Shown here piece after piece: positions 11,660 through 22,584 of a stretch of DNA of 64,000 nt. Both the position numbers and the translations under genes were made by a program. The stretch lies in assembly GCA_944474755.1 (NCBI GenBank), contig OX104119.1:47489657-47553656 (forward strand), written 5' to 3'. Numbering within the stretch: position 1 is the stretch's first letter; each line of letters begins with the position of its first letter. The DNA comes from Limnoperna fortunei (taxonomy: Eukaryota > Mollusca > Bivalvia > Mytilida > Modiolidae). The notes beneath the pieces are model-generated. The model worked only from the letters and a program-made list of their open reading frames with translations, ran no database searches and was not told the origin of the DNA.

Positions 11660-14206
11660 TTAAGGGAACAGAAGATGGATTTTGCGGTTACCATCTGATG
11701 CAAAAGTATTGATGGCTTCATCAAAATCTATTTGGATTTCTGGATGCAAATGCATCAGTGACAAGCCATTCAACCTGTCCTCTACCATCGTCGACCGAAG
11801 ATAGGTCTTAACACGTTTCAGTGCACTGAAGGACCGCTCCGCTGTTGCAGAAGTGACTGGCATGGACAGGAGAATCTTAATAGCTGTGTGAATGTTTGGA
11901 TACAGCTCAGGATTAGCATGTTGGAGGGTTTCAATCAAAGATCTAGGCTTCTCATTGATATTATCCCACTTGCACCTCCATCTGACCAACTCCGTTCGAG
12001 ATGTTGCTAATTTACCTTCTGACAAGTCCGCAGGAAATGGAGCAAAAACACTGGCTTCCATATCAGGAGTTAGCAAATTAAGTCTGGATGGAATCAGGTA
12101 CTGGGCAAGGAACCTGTCTTTGGGAACTAGGATCCTCTCTTCGATTTCATTGGCCATATGATCGAGCAAGGGGTAGAATAGGGACCTTCTCCAGTACTGT
12201 TCAGGTGTGTCCGCTGGGGTATTGGTTCTATGTTGTTGTCTACCTGCCGTTCTAGGTTTAGAAGGTTGTAAATCTTGTTTCCTGGCAAGCGTTAGGATTT
12301 CTGTATAAAGTTGTTGCCAAATATTGTCGTCCTGCCTGATTCTTCTGAAGCTTTCGACGACAGTTTTTGCCTCCGATGCAGCCTCAACGAGGTCAAGAGT
12401 GGGTCGCTGTAGCAAGTTTGAAAGAGCTAAACTGTACTGCAAAACATGCTCTGCTACAATAAGAGCAACCATGAACCCAAAATCTTGAATAGCAAGTTTC
12501 AATTGTTTTGCATTTTTATCACCATCTGTCGCTAGGTCATCTAAGGTGTCAACAATGATGGAATGTGCTTACTTGAATGTGTTTAAAGCGTCGGCCCTAC
12601 TAGACCATCTAGTCTCGCACATACCCTTGATTTTTCGGCGACCATCAAGCACCTCTCTTTGTTCTGCATCAGCCTGTTCCAGCATTGTTTTAAACCTTCC
12701 TGTTCGCTTTGAAGAATAACTAAAAGCAAACGAAACATCCTTTACTATATCAACGGAATTTCGGATGATTGGGAGTTGACACGATTTGACCACAGCCAAA
12801 TTCAAGCAGTGTGCATAGCAATGTACATAATGGGCTTCTGGGATTTCTGCTTGAATACGGGTTCTAACCCCAGAAAGTTTACCCGCCATATTAGCAGCCC
12901 CGTCATACCCCTGTCCCCTCATAGCCTGTGTGACTATTCCATACTCGTTGAGTTTTCCCATAATGGTTGCCTCAAGAGCTTCTCCGGTTGTAGAACTGGC
13001 TTCAGCAAATCCGACAAATCCCTCTTTTACTTTCAATACCCCATCTGTATCGGTATCGACATAACGAAGGCATAACGCGACCTGCTCAATGGTTGACACG
13101 TCTGTGGTTTCGTCAGCAATGATACTGAAACAGTTAGCAGCATTGCACTCCTGGACAATACGTCGCTGTATTTGATCGCCACAAATACTGATCCGCTCAT
13201 TTTGGATTTGGGGTGATAAATATCTGGCATTTGGGGGACTATTCTGTAGATGATCAGCTAAAATCTTATCAGTTTCAGCTCTAAATTTGATCAAAGCGAT
13301 AAAATTACTCTTGTCTTCCGTATGACCACGGAGGGGAATATTCTGTTTTCCACACAGGTAGATAGTCTTCAAGATGCTCTTTAGAATATCCCGATTTCTC
13401 GAAATTTTATGCTGGAAAGAGGTACTCAGCATAGAAATGACATCTTCCTTTTTGCCCTCAGCGACGGCCACAAAATTTTCCACACAATTTCCATGCCCAG
13501 ATTGCTTCAAGTGACGTTTGATTAAAGTCCCCAAGTTTGCCCAGTCATTCACAGGGTCACGAACAAATGCATGTTCATCACTGTTGAACAGCACACAATA
13601 TAAACAATAAAGACCATCTTCAGATTGTGAATATCTGAGCCAAGGGAATTTCTCTAGCCATGATCTGGTAAATGCCCTATTTACCCCTCGAATCTTTCTA
13701 AGGGGAAAAACAAACGATGTCGGAACGAGCCAATTATTCTTTAATAAGAAAAGCTTTTGTTTGTCATCAACAGTTGTTTTATGCAATGCAATATCAAATG
13801 TTGTAGGCTGGGTAGATTTCGACTCTGGTTCCAATATGGGTGGGCTAACAGAAGCAGCATTGCTATCTGGATCAGCGATGCTCTGTTCAAGATGGGCAGA
13901 CCCTGATTCAAATGTGGGCGGGTTAATAGGTACAACATCGCTGCACTGAGCATCACCTTGAGCAAGACTGACGGACTCTGGTGATTTTTGTTTTTCTACG
14001 GGATGTTCATCAATACTTGTAGAGGGAGCCGCAGATGAGACATTTTGCGGTTTCGAAAAATATTTCGTCACTTTACTTTGTCCCTTGTCCATTTCGGAAG
14101 ACTTACTCCTCTTCATTTTAATTGATCTGCTTGCTACTGATTTATGTAAACTTATTATTATTTTATGAAATGCTACGGTAGCACGAATAAATCGTGAATA
14201 ATTCAC
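11660..14206 (-). pseudogene. hAT transposase (TTF-type zinc finger, DUF4371, dimerisation domain), one in-frame stop
   Basis: A single frame runs from 14206 to 11660, about 848 codons, broken only by TAA at 12569-12571. M31 (14116, MKRSKSSEMDKG) is a better start than the upstream ATG because it begins the basic, Ser-rich tail. Visible in order: a TTF-like finger with GLYCLYCVLFNSDEHAF near residues 193-210; the RNase H-like core with SIIADETTD (first acidic residues, about 365); YVHCYAHCLNLAVV; CETRWSS; and after the stop the C-terminal hAT dimerisation region with SATAERSFSALKRVKTYLRS. Normal length for the subfamily. The element is recent: no frameshift is seen. No intron is needed. It would cut and paste at the TIRs 11178/14633 if the stop were absent or read through. 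Confidence 0.85.
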
Positions 14207-14927
14207 TCAATGTGAATGATAGCCGGATTGCTTAATCAAACTGTTCAAGATTTATAAAGGACGCAGGTTAAAATCGTGACGTCATCAGCCAAGAAGTAAA
14301 TTAAACGCAGTAACTTCTGGGGCACCAACAGGGTAACTCCTCATGTCGCATTTTAAAAGCTATATTTTCGGGGAGGTCGCAAGTCGTTTTTGGCATACAA
14401 TGTAGGTCGATTTTTGATTAATCGTAATTCAAGATCAAACGAGATGTTGAACAGTATACACAAATAATGTAGTAATAACTATAATTATTTTAAATGTTTA
14501 ACTTTGTGCGTCCATTGATTTGATCTTGAACTTCATATATTCATAAACCCAGAAAAATGCAAATACGAAAAAAAAATTGCCAAAATTATTTGTAAGCACA
14601 TGCTTACAGTGCTAACAAACAGCTACGCCACTGCCTGACTACCTATATAGCTACGTTAGCTTAAAATAGAAAATGGGGGGGAGTCCAGAGAGTTTTCGAC
14701 TGATAGTTAAAAAAGTATAACAGGTACAGCAAATTTGAAGTGAACCTCCCTTCTCCCTCTAAGCATCAAAAGCTCCTCCTTATAGGAATTATTTCCCTTA
14801 AAAGGTCAACATTAATGACTTTTGCAGAAGTGTTGGGCAATTCCTTATAGCAAAGAAAAGCTGGATAGAAAAGGGTTGTTTGGTTTCAGGTTCAGGTGAG
14901 CGATACAGGCTCCTGGGAGCCTCTAGT

Positions 14928-15405
14928 TTCTGGAACGTGCAACCTGCCAAAATACTAAACATGTACAATAGGCTCCTTAATAAAACGTATACCTTATACA
15001 TAAGTATCTAACTTTCAGAAAATGTAATGGTTGGTTGCTTTATTTCTTTGTAAAACGATCCATTTTCATCGAGGAAATTTGAGCGTACTACCTTCCCCCC
15101 TTTTTCCCATGCCACTGTTTATTCTCACCTCCTAGCCTAATTCTACTGGGTCTGGATTTTCACTGAATTCCCCTGAAATTCCAGTGGAAAATTGCTATAG
15201 AAATTCCAGTTGAATGGCAGAATATGTACCAGAGTAATGTTTTTGAAATTCCGCTGGATTATATATATCATACACAAGTCTACAAGATTATATAACGATA
15301 CAAATAAAGGTGTTTTTGTAAAAATTATAGACACAGACTGACCAACAAATGGCCTTAGTCATCGAGTGTCAATAAAAATAACGTAAATAAGTTTAAAAAA
15401 TATTA
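14928..15405. other. No recognisable feature
   Basis: Short minus-strand frames (14798-15001, 15143-15334) have no recognisable motif. Contains GAATTCCCCTGAAATTCCAGTGG-type partial repeats of a few dozen bases. Confidence 0.35.
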
Positions 15406-15671
15406 GGGGCCTCGGTGGCCGAGTGGTCAAGGTAGTTCGTCTACTATTGGTCACGTGGTCTGTCAACACTGAGATTGCGGGTTCGATTCTCACTGCAAGC
15501 AGGGTGTACTCGACTCTAATCTTAATTGACAAGGATTGCCAGTTTTCCTACCGCAGGTCGTGGGTTTTCTCCGGGTACTCCGGCTTCCTCCCCCAATAAA
15601 AACTGGCGGCCATGATATAGCTGAAAAATTGCTGAAAATGGCGTTAAAACGCCATCAAACAAACAAACAAA
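15406..15671 (+). mobile_element. tRNA-derived SINE (type 2), full copy
   Basis: The head is tRNA-like (Leu/Ser type): A box TGGCCGAGTGG at 15416-15426 and B box GGTTCGATTCT at 15480-15490, a spacing that fits an internal RNA polymerase III promoter. The centre has the conserved core GTTTTCCTACCGCAGGTCGTGG...CTCCGGGTACTCCGGCTTCC, common to molluscan SINEs. The 3' part GCCATGATATAGCTGAAAAATTGCTG...ATGGCG can form a short stem, then (CAAA)n. It is not a tRNA gene: there is no 3' acceptor pairing and the core follows. Confidence 0.85.
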
Positions 15672-16800
15672 TAAAATAAGTCTCATCAGTGGCGTTTAAC
15701 TCTAAATGCTCAAGATATTCTTCATTGAGAGATGTATTGTGTATTTATACGATCCCAGTGGACTTGTATTATTCTATCTCCCAATGCTTCTTGATTTTGC
15801 ATTTTTCAAGTTTTCAGAATAATAAGTTGTGTCATAAATCTTTAGTCTCGGAAATAGTTTTGGTCTCAAATTTTGCAAATGCAAAGAAAGCAGTGAATAA
15901 AAGTAACGTGCATATTTAAGATGTTTTTACATAATGTGTAAGTCTCTTCATTCATGTTCTCATCCCTGAAATAAAAAATAAGACTTGCATGTATTTTTAC
16001 AGAAAATTTACACCAATATAACTGATAAATGATACTATTGGAATATAACAGTGATAATGGGTTTTCTTAACTTTATCACAAATATGTATTATTAAAAATC
16101 AAGTCATATTTGTAGTTACGTATTAATAAGTAAAGTTTTTAGCAATTTTATCATTAGCCTGTTCCATGCAAGGTTCCATTGGGTGGAATGTATGTAGTTC
16201 TTAAAGTTTAATGCATCAAAAAATTGACATTTGCTCTACCGATTTTTTTTCACTTAAAAACCCAGATGCTTCGACGTACCTACAGCAAAACTAACCTATA
16301 AAGTAGAGCACCTGCATATTGGGAATTCAAATTAAAAATACAAGCAAACGAAATAGAGCATGCTATACAAAGTATTAAAATCTTATCAAAAAAGCAGATC
16401 TGGTGCCATGTCGTTTTTAATTTTGATCAGCCTACTTAAACTGCATATTTTCCTCAAATTAAAAAAAAATTTCTATGAAGTTCACGTTTTGTAATTTGTC
16501 ACAAAATAAAAGCAGAGCTGTGAATTGGCACTAAATTTTATAAACTGCATGAATAAAAAAGTTACATGTTTGATAACATGTCTTGTCCCATGCCTTTCAG
16601 ATATGAGTTAATCGAATCAAATTCAAAGCAGTTATAACCAAATAATTATCCATAAATTTTGGCAAACTGGCAAATGCATTAGAATATGCACATTCAGGTT
16701 CTGAAATCAGATTAGATCAAACTTGATAGGTTTCCTTGGATTAACGGATCTTGCCGATAAGAGTTGAAAAATTAATGCAAGATTGAAACAAATATTTTTT
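15672..16800. other. AT-rich DNA, nothing recognised
   Basis: No coding frame with a recognisable motif and no clear repeat borders. Confidence 0.35.
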
Positions 16801-16802
16801 GA

Positions 16803-17108
16803 AAATTTCGATAGTTACTTGTCGAAAAGGACAATGGTATATTAAATATGCAAAGAGTATCAAAATACTGAAATAATCTTTTTATGTTATTTTGACACTA
16901 ATTGCTAAATAATAAAACAAATTATCTAATAAATTACCATATATCTGAGGGTAAATTTCGATAGTTACTTGTCGAAAGGGACAATTGTATATTAAATATG
17001 CAAAGAGTATCAAAATACTGAAATCATCTTTTTATGTTAATTTTGTCACTCTAATTGCTAAATGATAAAACATATTATCTAATAAATTACCATATATCTG
17101 AGGGTAAA
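16803..17108 (+). repeat. Tandem duplication, unit ~152 bp, two copies
   Basis: AAATTTCGATAGTTACTTGT begins copy 1 near 16803 and copy 2 near 16955; both end CCATATATCTGAGGGTAAAT. The copies differ at few positions, so the duplication is fairly young. Non-coding. Confidence 0.9.
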
Positions 17109-17947
17109 TCGCCCAACATTTGTCTTGCCTCTTCAAAAAATTTTCAAAGAAAGTTTATCTTTGTTTAACATAAACATAGATGTAACAGGCGGAAAAATAT
17201 GCACATATGAGTGGAATCTAACACTCTAAAAAGAACAGGTGTGGAGAAATGATTTAACCATTATCTATATTCAGTTACTAAAATAAATTTTGAAGAAATC
17301 ATGAACTTGAAACTAATAGCATAAATTTTACACTTAAAAATAAAAAAAAACTACTTTGTCTTCAATAGCTGAAATATTGCTGCTCGGGCGTTAAACACCA
17401 TTAATCAATCAATCAATTATTGAAAAGATTTTATTTCATAAATACGAGGATTCAAAACAACAAAGAAATGAAAATATGCCTCACAAGAAATGCCTAAATT
17501 ATAGCTTGATCCTGCTAGTTGACAAAGAAAAAAAGGGTTTTAAAAGTTCAAGATAAATGAAAATTTACTTTCAGCTACATATTGTGTAATAATAAATATA
17601 TATTTAAGTGTTGGCATTTTTGCTTCGAAATTAAATTCAAATACAAAGGTTATCCCTATTTCAATAAATGTAATACCTTTCCAATGGGCATAATCATTTA
17701 GAGTTGTTTGTCTTCTTGCTATGTAAATCTGGTGTTTTTATCTTAAAAATCCTTCTCAGTAATTCAATCTATACAAAATAACAAATTTTGTCTGTAGATA
17801 ACTATACAAGATATATTTCTATTAGCATATACTTGAACTGCTATAAGATTTAAATTTTCTATGTTTATTTTCTGTCTATTGTAGTAGAAATTTTATTTCA
17901 TAGTTGAACAATTTCAAATTATCTGTTACTTTACAACTTTTTACTTT
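17109..17947. other. AT-rich DNA with only a SINE tail fragment
   Basis: Apart from the SINE end at 17362-17416 nothing is recognised. Confidence 0.35.
17362..17416 (+). mobile_element. SINE type 1, 3' end fragment
   Basis: Only the tail is present: ATAGCTGAAATATTGCTGCT followed by CGGGCGTTAAACACC and (ATCA)n, as in the full copy at 3726-4233. A severely 5'-truncated insertion. Confidence 0.75.
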
Positions 17948-18187
17948 GATGTCACTTTCAGCAATTTTGCACATAATCATGGCGTATAGTTTTTATAGGA
18001 GAGGAAGCTGTGGAACCCAGAGAAAAGTTTACACCTTTGGTAGGAAAACTGGTAATCTTAGTCAATTAAGATAAGAGTCGTGAACATCCTGTTCGCGTTG
18101 AGAATTGAACCCCAAATCTCATGGTTGATAGGCGCATGATCAATAACATAATACTCCACAACTACTTGACTATTAAAAAGACTAATT
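17948..18187 (-). mobile_element. tRNA-derived SINE (type 2), diverged copy
   Basis: Read on the minus strand it has a B-box-like GGTTCAATTCTC, then AATTGACTAAGATTACCAG and TTTTCCTACCAAAGG (core), CTGGGTTCCACAGCTTCC, and GCCATGATTATGTGCAAAATTGCTG near the 3' end. Clearly homologous to 15406-15671, but older; the CAAA tail is lost. Confidence 0.7.
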
Positions 18188-18591
18188 ACTTTTTTTTTAC
18201 CAATTTTAAATTTTTGACCTCGTTTCCAATAAAAAAAAAAGTTTTTATCTTTGTATTTACTGTTGAACTAAAAAGTCATCAGGGCAAGTCGGTGACAAAA
18301 TTTAATTGTTTATATTTTTTCTCAAGTAATATGAACTTTAAACCAGGTTTGTCTGAATTACATATAAACATAATGCAAAGCTTCAATAGATATTTGAGTA
18401 TGCATATGGTGCTTTTGTTTCTCCAAAACATAGGCACATCTAAAATATACTAAAACATTTGTCAGGTTAACTTTACAAAGTGCTACACTGTTGTGCAACC
18501 ACGCCATACAATTTTTAATTGATACTGTATCGGGGTTTTACCACTAACACATACTGTGTGTATGCTGTTTTCTCAATTATTAGTATGACGC
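18188..18591. other. Nothing recognised
   Basis: A 110-codon frame (18121-18453, plus) overlaps the SINE head and is low-complexity, Phe/Lys-rich; I do not regard it as a gene. Confidence 0.4.
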
Positions 18592-18905
18592 TCACAAATG
18601 CACACTTGCAGCGCCACCTTCTGTTACAGATTTCCTTGCATCATTAAACATTGATATATGTGTTCTCATCCCATATCTGTTGGTGCATGGGTAAAATCGC
18701 AACATTGAATATCCTGGAGGTGACTCTCCTTTGTCAAAGCAAAAGCTACATCCATATTTTACTTTGGTGTGCTTCATATTTAACACTATTGCTTTGGCTG
18801 GTAAATCTAATGTTAGTACGAGTAACTGTGCCTTCACATGTAGTACTGCTCAATTTGGTGTTGAAAGGTACAGTCCTAAAAATAAGTCCCATGAATACTT
18901 CATAC
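18592..18905 (-). pseudogene. CACTA/EnSpm-type transposase fragment
   Basis: The minus-strand frame reads AQLLVLTLDLPAKAIVLNMK, then YGCSFCFDKGE and YGMRTHISMFNDARKSV. The block D-x-PA-x(8)-K...GC-x2-C matches the second catalytic aspartate and the following zinc-binding CxxC of CACTA/EnSpm (tnp2-like) transposases found in cnidarians and molluscs. An in-frame TAG lies upstream at about 18855. Only about 100 residues are left. It is related in type to, but distinct from, the copy at 38529-40427. Confidence 0.6.
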
Positions 18906-20170
18906 TGAAAATTATAAGAAAAAAATACGATTTTCTTCTGAATTTTAATTATGATATTTTATTTTGTAAATATACATCTATTTATACATGTGAAATGAAA
19001 TACAAGACCACCCCATTGATAAATAATACACACCTGTATCATACAGTGACTTCGGTGTCCTTGTCGTGTCAGGATATTTGGAGTTTCCTTCCGACAGTGA
19101 AGGTAACATGCAACGAGGTATTTTCTAGAAAACCTATGATACAAACAGAAAATCGATTTAAATTTGTTCATATAGAACCCTACTTATAAGGGCAGTATAT
19201 ATTTATCAATGGCAATTTTAAAAGAATACACTATTTATATATGTAATAAGAATATTACATGTTGAATGATTAAATGGTTTTTAAAAAATTTGCAAAGTAT
19301 GCACCTATCATTTGCTACATTTTAAAGTAGACTTTACCTTAGGTCATTAATAGCCTTACCGTAGTTTTAATGGCAGTATATTTATTGCAACGTAGACAGG
19401 CCATAAGCTCCACGTTTTGATTTCTCATGCGTTCGTCACAACTATTTTGGAAAAGTTGGCGCTTGAAAACGAAATATATTCTCTCTTTGTTGCTTGCGGA
19501 TTTCATCACAATTCAATTCCCTCATTTACGACTGTGAACGTTATTGTTCAACTTGTATCAGCAGAACTTGTATCAGCTCAGAGTAAGTACAAATTTTCAA
19601 TTATAACAGTTCTTCTTTTGTTTACATGATGAAAGAATATCTCGTGCAATGCCAACCCTACTACGCGGCATTGCTTCCGATTGCTCGGGTCTATCCAGGC
19701 CTATGGATTATTGATTTAGTACAATTTTCCACCGTTTTCAAGTATTTATGAAAGAATATTTTTTACGAAAACATTTTTTTCTTAATAATTTTTTTTTTAG
19801 AAAAAGAGGGGGGGGGGGGAATATGCACTGGTTATGAAATAGACGATGTTTCTTTGATCTCTGTCAAAATTACTAGTAGAATAATCGTTTCAACCAAGCA
19901 GCTTAATTTTTTTAAGTTCTTGTATGCATAATATTGCATTTTCTGAAAAAAATGTTGTCTAAGGATGGCTTGGAGGGGTATGGCCTTCATAATGCAATTT
20001 CAACGATGAACCCAAGGCTAAATTACTTTCAAAATATAGTGAATTTCTTGCTCTAACCAAATGACTCCGAATTTAAAAAAGTATGTTTCAACGAAATAAA
20101 CCTTTGTTAAACTGACACACTTTAACATGTATCGCAGAAATTCAAGTGTACTAGTATAGTATAGGAATAC
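18906..20170. other. Nothing recognised
   Basis: Frames at 18731-19189 and 19417-19629 have no recognisable motif. A poly(G) run of about 13 lies at 19808-19820. Confidence 0.35.
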
Positions 20171-20174
20171 AAGT

Positions 20175-20285
20175 CTGATCGGCACTTGGTCAAAACGGCA
20201 CCTGGTTAAATCGGCACTAAGTATAGTCAATTTGGCACTCAGTATGGTTAATTCGGCACCTGATATAGTCAATTTGGCACCAATG
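20175..20285 (+). repeat. Minisatellite, ~21 bp unit, about five copies
   Basis: The unit is approximately CGGCACCTGGTATAGTCAATT: GGCAC recurs at regular spacing of 19-23 bases with alternating CTGGT/TAAGT/TCAGT endings. Degenerate copies. Confidence 0.8.
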
Positions 20286-20289
20286 TTTT

Positions 20290-20878
20290 TTTTCTGAATA
20301 TTTTATAATATGTTAAGTTAAAAACAAAAACGATTGAAAGATAACAATGTTTATTTTATTTCATTAAAAATCTAGCACATATAAAGGCAACAAGCACTAT
20401 AAAATCAAAGAACAGTTCATAATGATAAAGTAATATATTAAATGATTTAAAAATCATTTCAATTCATCATATTAAAGTTACAGTTAATGTCAGCATTATG
20501 ATCGTTACTGTGCAGGAGGTCTGTAAACTGATGCGCATTTCCTTAGTAAATGGCTGGCACTGATGGTGTTGTTCTTGTATTGCTGCCACAAACTGAAAAT
20601 CATTTGCTGATTTTACCCTATCAAACTTAATTACAGTTGTAAATTTCAAATAATCCCCCAATCAACCTCAATAATAAGTAATTATTAATTATAATTTTCA
20701 ACATGTTTGTTATGGTTTCTCCAAAACCTGATTGCTTCCAGGAAACTATAAATTCGCTAAGATTTGCCACAGAGGTGAATATGTGCAACATTGGAACAGT
20801 GCAACAAAAGAGATGACATTGTATATAAATGTATTTTTATTATATAATAAATATTAAATTGTATTATATTATATTTTC
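20290..20878. other. AT-rich flank of LINE copy A
   Basis: No gene recognised. The last 80 bases are extremely AT-rich. AAATTGTATT occurs here (about 20856) and again after the LINE A tail (about 38199), but neither abuts the element, so it is only a weak candidate target duplication. Confidence 0.4.
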
Positions 20879-20880
20879 GT

Positions 20881-22042
20881 AATTGAAAAAACTATTAAGG
20901 GTTGTGCAGGAGATGTAAAAAATGTAACAAAAATGAAATCAGGCTCTTTGCTAATTGAATTTTCAAAGAAACAACAATCTTTCAATTTGTTAAAATTAAA
21001 TAAAATTCTTGATTTAAACATCTCTTCCTTTCCTCATAGAACTCTTAATTCCAGCCAAGGTATTATTCGTTACAGAGACCAAGATCTCTCTGAACTTACA
21101 GATGACGAAATTTGTGAAGAACTTAAACCACAGGGTATAACAAAAGTCAAAAGATTCGTAGCCAACAGAGAAGGTGTTCACGTCAAACTGAATACCTTCC
21201 TTCTGCACTTTAATACTCCATATGTCCCTTCATCAATAAAAATCGGTCTCTACAACGTTAAAGTCATACGTCTCCAACCCTGTGCGCTGCTTTAAGTGTC
21301 AAAAGTTCGGCCATGGGAAGGGACAGTGCAGAGGTCACTTGATCTGTTTTAAGTGCGCCGAAGAAGGACATGAGGGCTTTACCTGCACTAAAACTCCAAA
21401 GTGTGCCAATTGTGGTGAAGCCCACATGTCCTCATCCAAGGATTGTCATCATTTTAAAAAGGAAAAAGAAATTCAAAAGATAAAAACTGAAAAAAACATC
21501 TCTTACCCTGAGGCTCGTCGTCTGTATAATACAACGAATAATCCCTCATCTCCTGCATCAACGTCATATGCCAGTGTTGCCCAACGCGTTATCACTTCAG
21601 TTGAAACGCAGACCATCATCACCTGGCCCATTGACAAACAGGAACCTTCAAAATTACCAGTCAAAACAACAGACAAAATCATTCAATCTTCACGAAAATC
21701 TTCATCTTCTCAAACTGCTACGTCTTCAGCACCCTCTCAATCCTTAACCAATTCTTCAAGAAGCCCAAAAAAAAAAATTCAAAAAATACCAACTCCAATT
21801 TAAATTCTTCTAATTCAAACAAAAACTCAAATCAAAAAGGAGATCGTACTCCAAAACTGCTGCGGGATCCCATTAAGGTCCACAACAGGTTTGGAAGTCT
21901 AGATCATCTAGACACTACTATCTGGGGCGATCCCATGGATACACTACCCCCAGATACTGGATCTAAAAGTAGATCCCCCAGCAGAAACCGGCGGAATAGC
22001 CCCAAAAAAACTGTCAACTATTCCCCTATTCGCAGACCATAA
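20881..22042 (+). pseudogene. LINE A ORF1 (gag-like, three CCHC knuckles), truncated and frameshifted
   Basis: Frame 1 (from about 20881 to 21290) covers the N-terminal nucleic-acid chaperone-like domain (CAGDVKNVTKMKSGSLLIEF; DLSELTDDEICEELKPQG). A short deletion near 21267 shifts into frame 2, which carries CFKCQKFGHGKGQC, CFKCAEEGHEGFTC and CANCGEAHMSSSKDC, three zinc knuckles. A second shift near 21770 (A-run) precedes the Ser/Pro-rich C-terminus. ORF1 proteins of this type bind the LINE RNA. The TAATG junction with ORF2 is TAATT here, so ORF2's start is lost. Confidence 0.85.
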
Positions 22043-22584
22043 TTGGTACAATAATACAATGGAATTGTCGAGGTCTTAAGATTAATTTTCTTGAAATTAC
22101 ATTATTAGTTCAAGCCTTTCTTCCTGTTGCATTTTGCCTCCAAGAATCCCACCTAAAACGAAGTGATAATATATCTTTAAAAAACTACTCTATATACAGC
22201 ACATATATAGACGAGAATGATAGAGCTGCTGGCGGCTCTAACATTCTTGTAAAAGATCAAGTTCTACATAGCCTTGTAGATCTCAACACTGATCTTCAGG
22301 CGGTTGCTGTTAGAATATCTTTAGACAAAACAATTACTTTATGTTCTGTGTATATCCCTCCGAATTCTTCATTGGATTTGAGTCGGTTGAAACATCTTAC
22401 TGATCAGCTTCCGGCCCCTTATATATTACTTGGGGACTTCAACGGACACAACCCTTTATGGGGCAGTAACACAATAAACGATAAAGGTAAAATTATTGAA
22501 GGCTTAATGAATCAGGAAGATCTGTGTATTTTTAATGATGGATCAAATACATATTTACATCCTGGGAATGGATCATATTCGGCT
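22042..22584 (+). pseudogene. LINE A ORF2, endonuclease part before the B insertion
   Basis: Reads IIQWNCRGLKINFLEI, CLQESHLKRSD, YILLGDFNGHNPLW: the APE-type endonuclease up to NGSYSA. No stop is seen inside this piece, but the initiator ATG has become ATT. Coding continues at 34828 after the inserted copies B and C. Confidence 0.85.

Larger units (their letters stand above)
11178..14633 (-). mobile_element. hAT-superfamily DNA transposon
   Basis: The ends are CAGTGGCGTAGC at 11178 and its inverse GCTACGCCACTG ending at 14633, a typical short hAT TIR. The one gene inside, on the minus strand, is an hAT transposase. Flanking bases are CCCGAC on the left and CCTGAC on the right but out of register by one with an 8 bp duplication, so the TSD is unclear. 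It is inserted in the molluscan TIR repeat 10085-14927. Confidence 0.8.
10085..14927. mobile_element. Molluscan interspersed repeat with GCTCACCTGA terminal inverted repeats, enlarged by an hAT insertion
   Basis: The left end is TAGCTCACCTGACCCGAAGG with a small GACCCGAAGGGTC hairpin and a CGTCGTCGTCGT tract; the right end is TTCAGGTGAGCGATACAGGC. GCTCACCTGA and TCAGGTGAGC are inverse. A second copy with the same left end lies at 61437-61645 on the minus strand. The body has three diverged tandem units (10150-11170) and continues at 14634-14890 after an hAT transposon. I see no protein of its own. This looks like a non-autonomous element; its superfamily is not certain. Confidence 0.6.
20879..22584 (+). 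mobile_element. LINE copy A (I/Nimb-like), 5' part
   Basis: 5'-truncated inside ORF1 (first element bases GTAATTGAAAAAAC). It runs through ORF1 into the endonuclease part of ORF2 and stops at ATCATATTCGGCT (22572-22584), where copy B begins. The same 13 bases reappear at 34815-34827 and A continues from there to about 38187. Total A length without inserts is about 5.1 kb. Confidence 0.9.

Noticed and set aside
11170..14641. 8 bp TSD for the hAT element
   Set aside because: ACACCCGA and CCTGACTA do not match; the shared CCYGAC is out of register.
15412..15490. tRNA gene with A and B boxes
   Set aside because: It continues directly into a SINE core and CAAA tail, and related copies with the same downstream sequence occur at 17948, 54200 and 59588.
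18121..18453. 110-codon plus-strand frame as a gene
   Set aside because: Low-complexity Phe/Lys-rich translation overlapping a SINE head; no motif, no sign of conservation.
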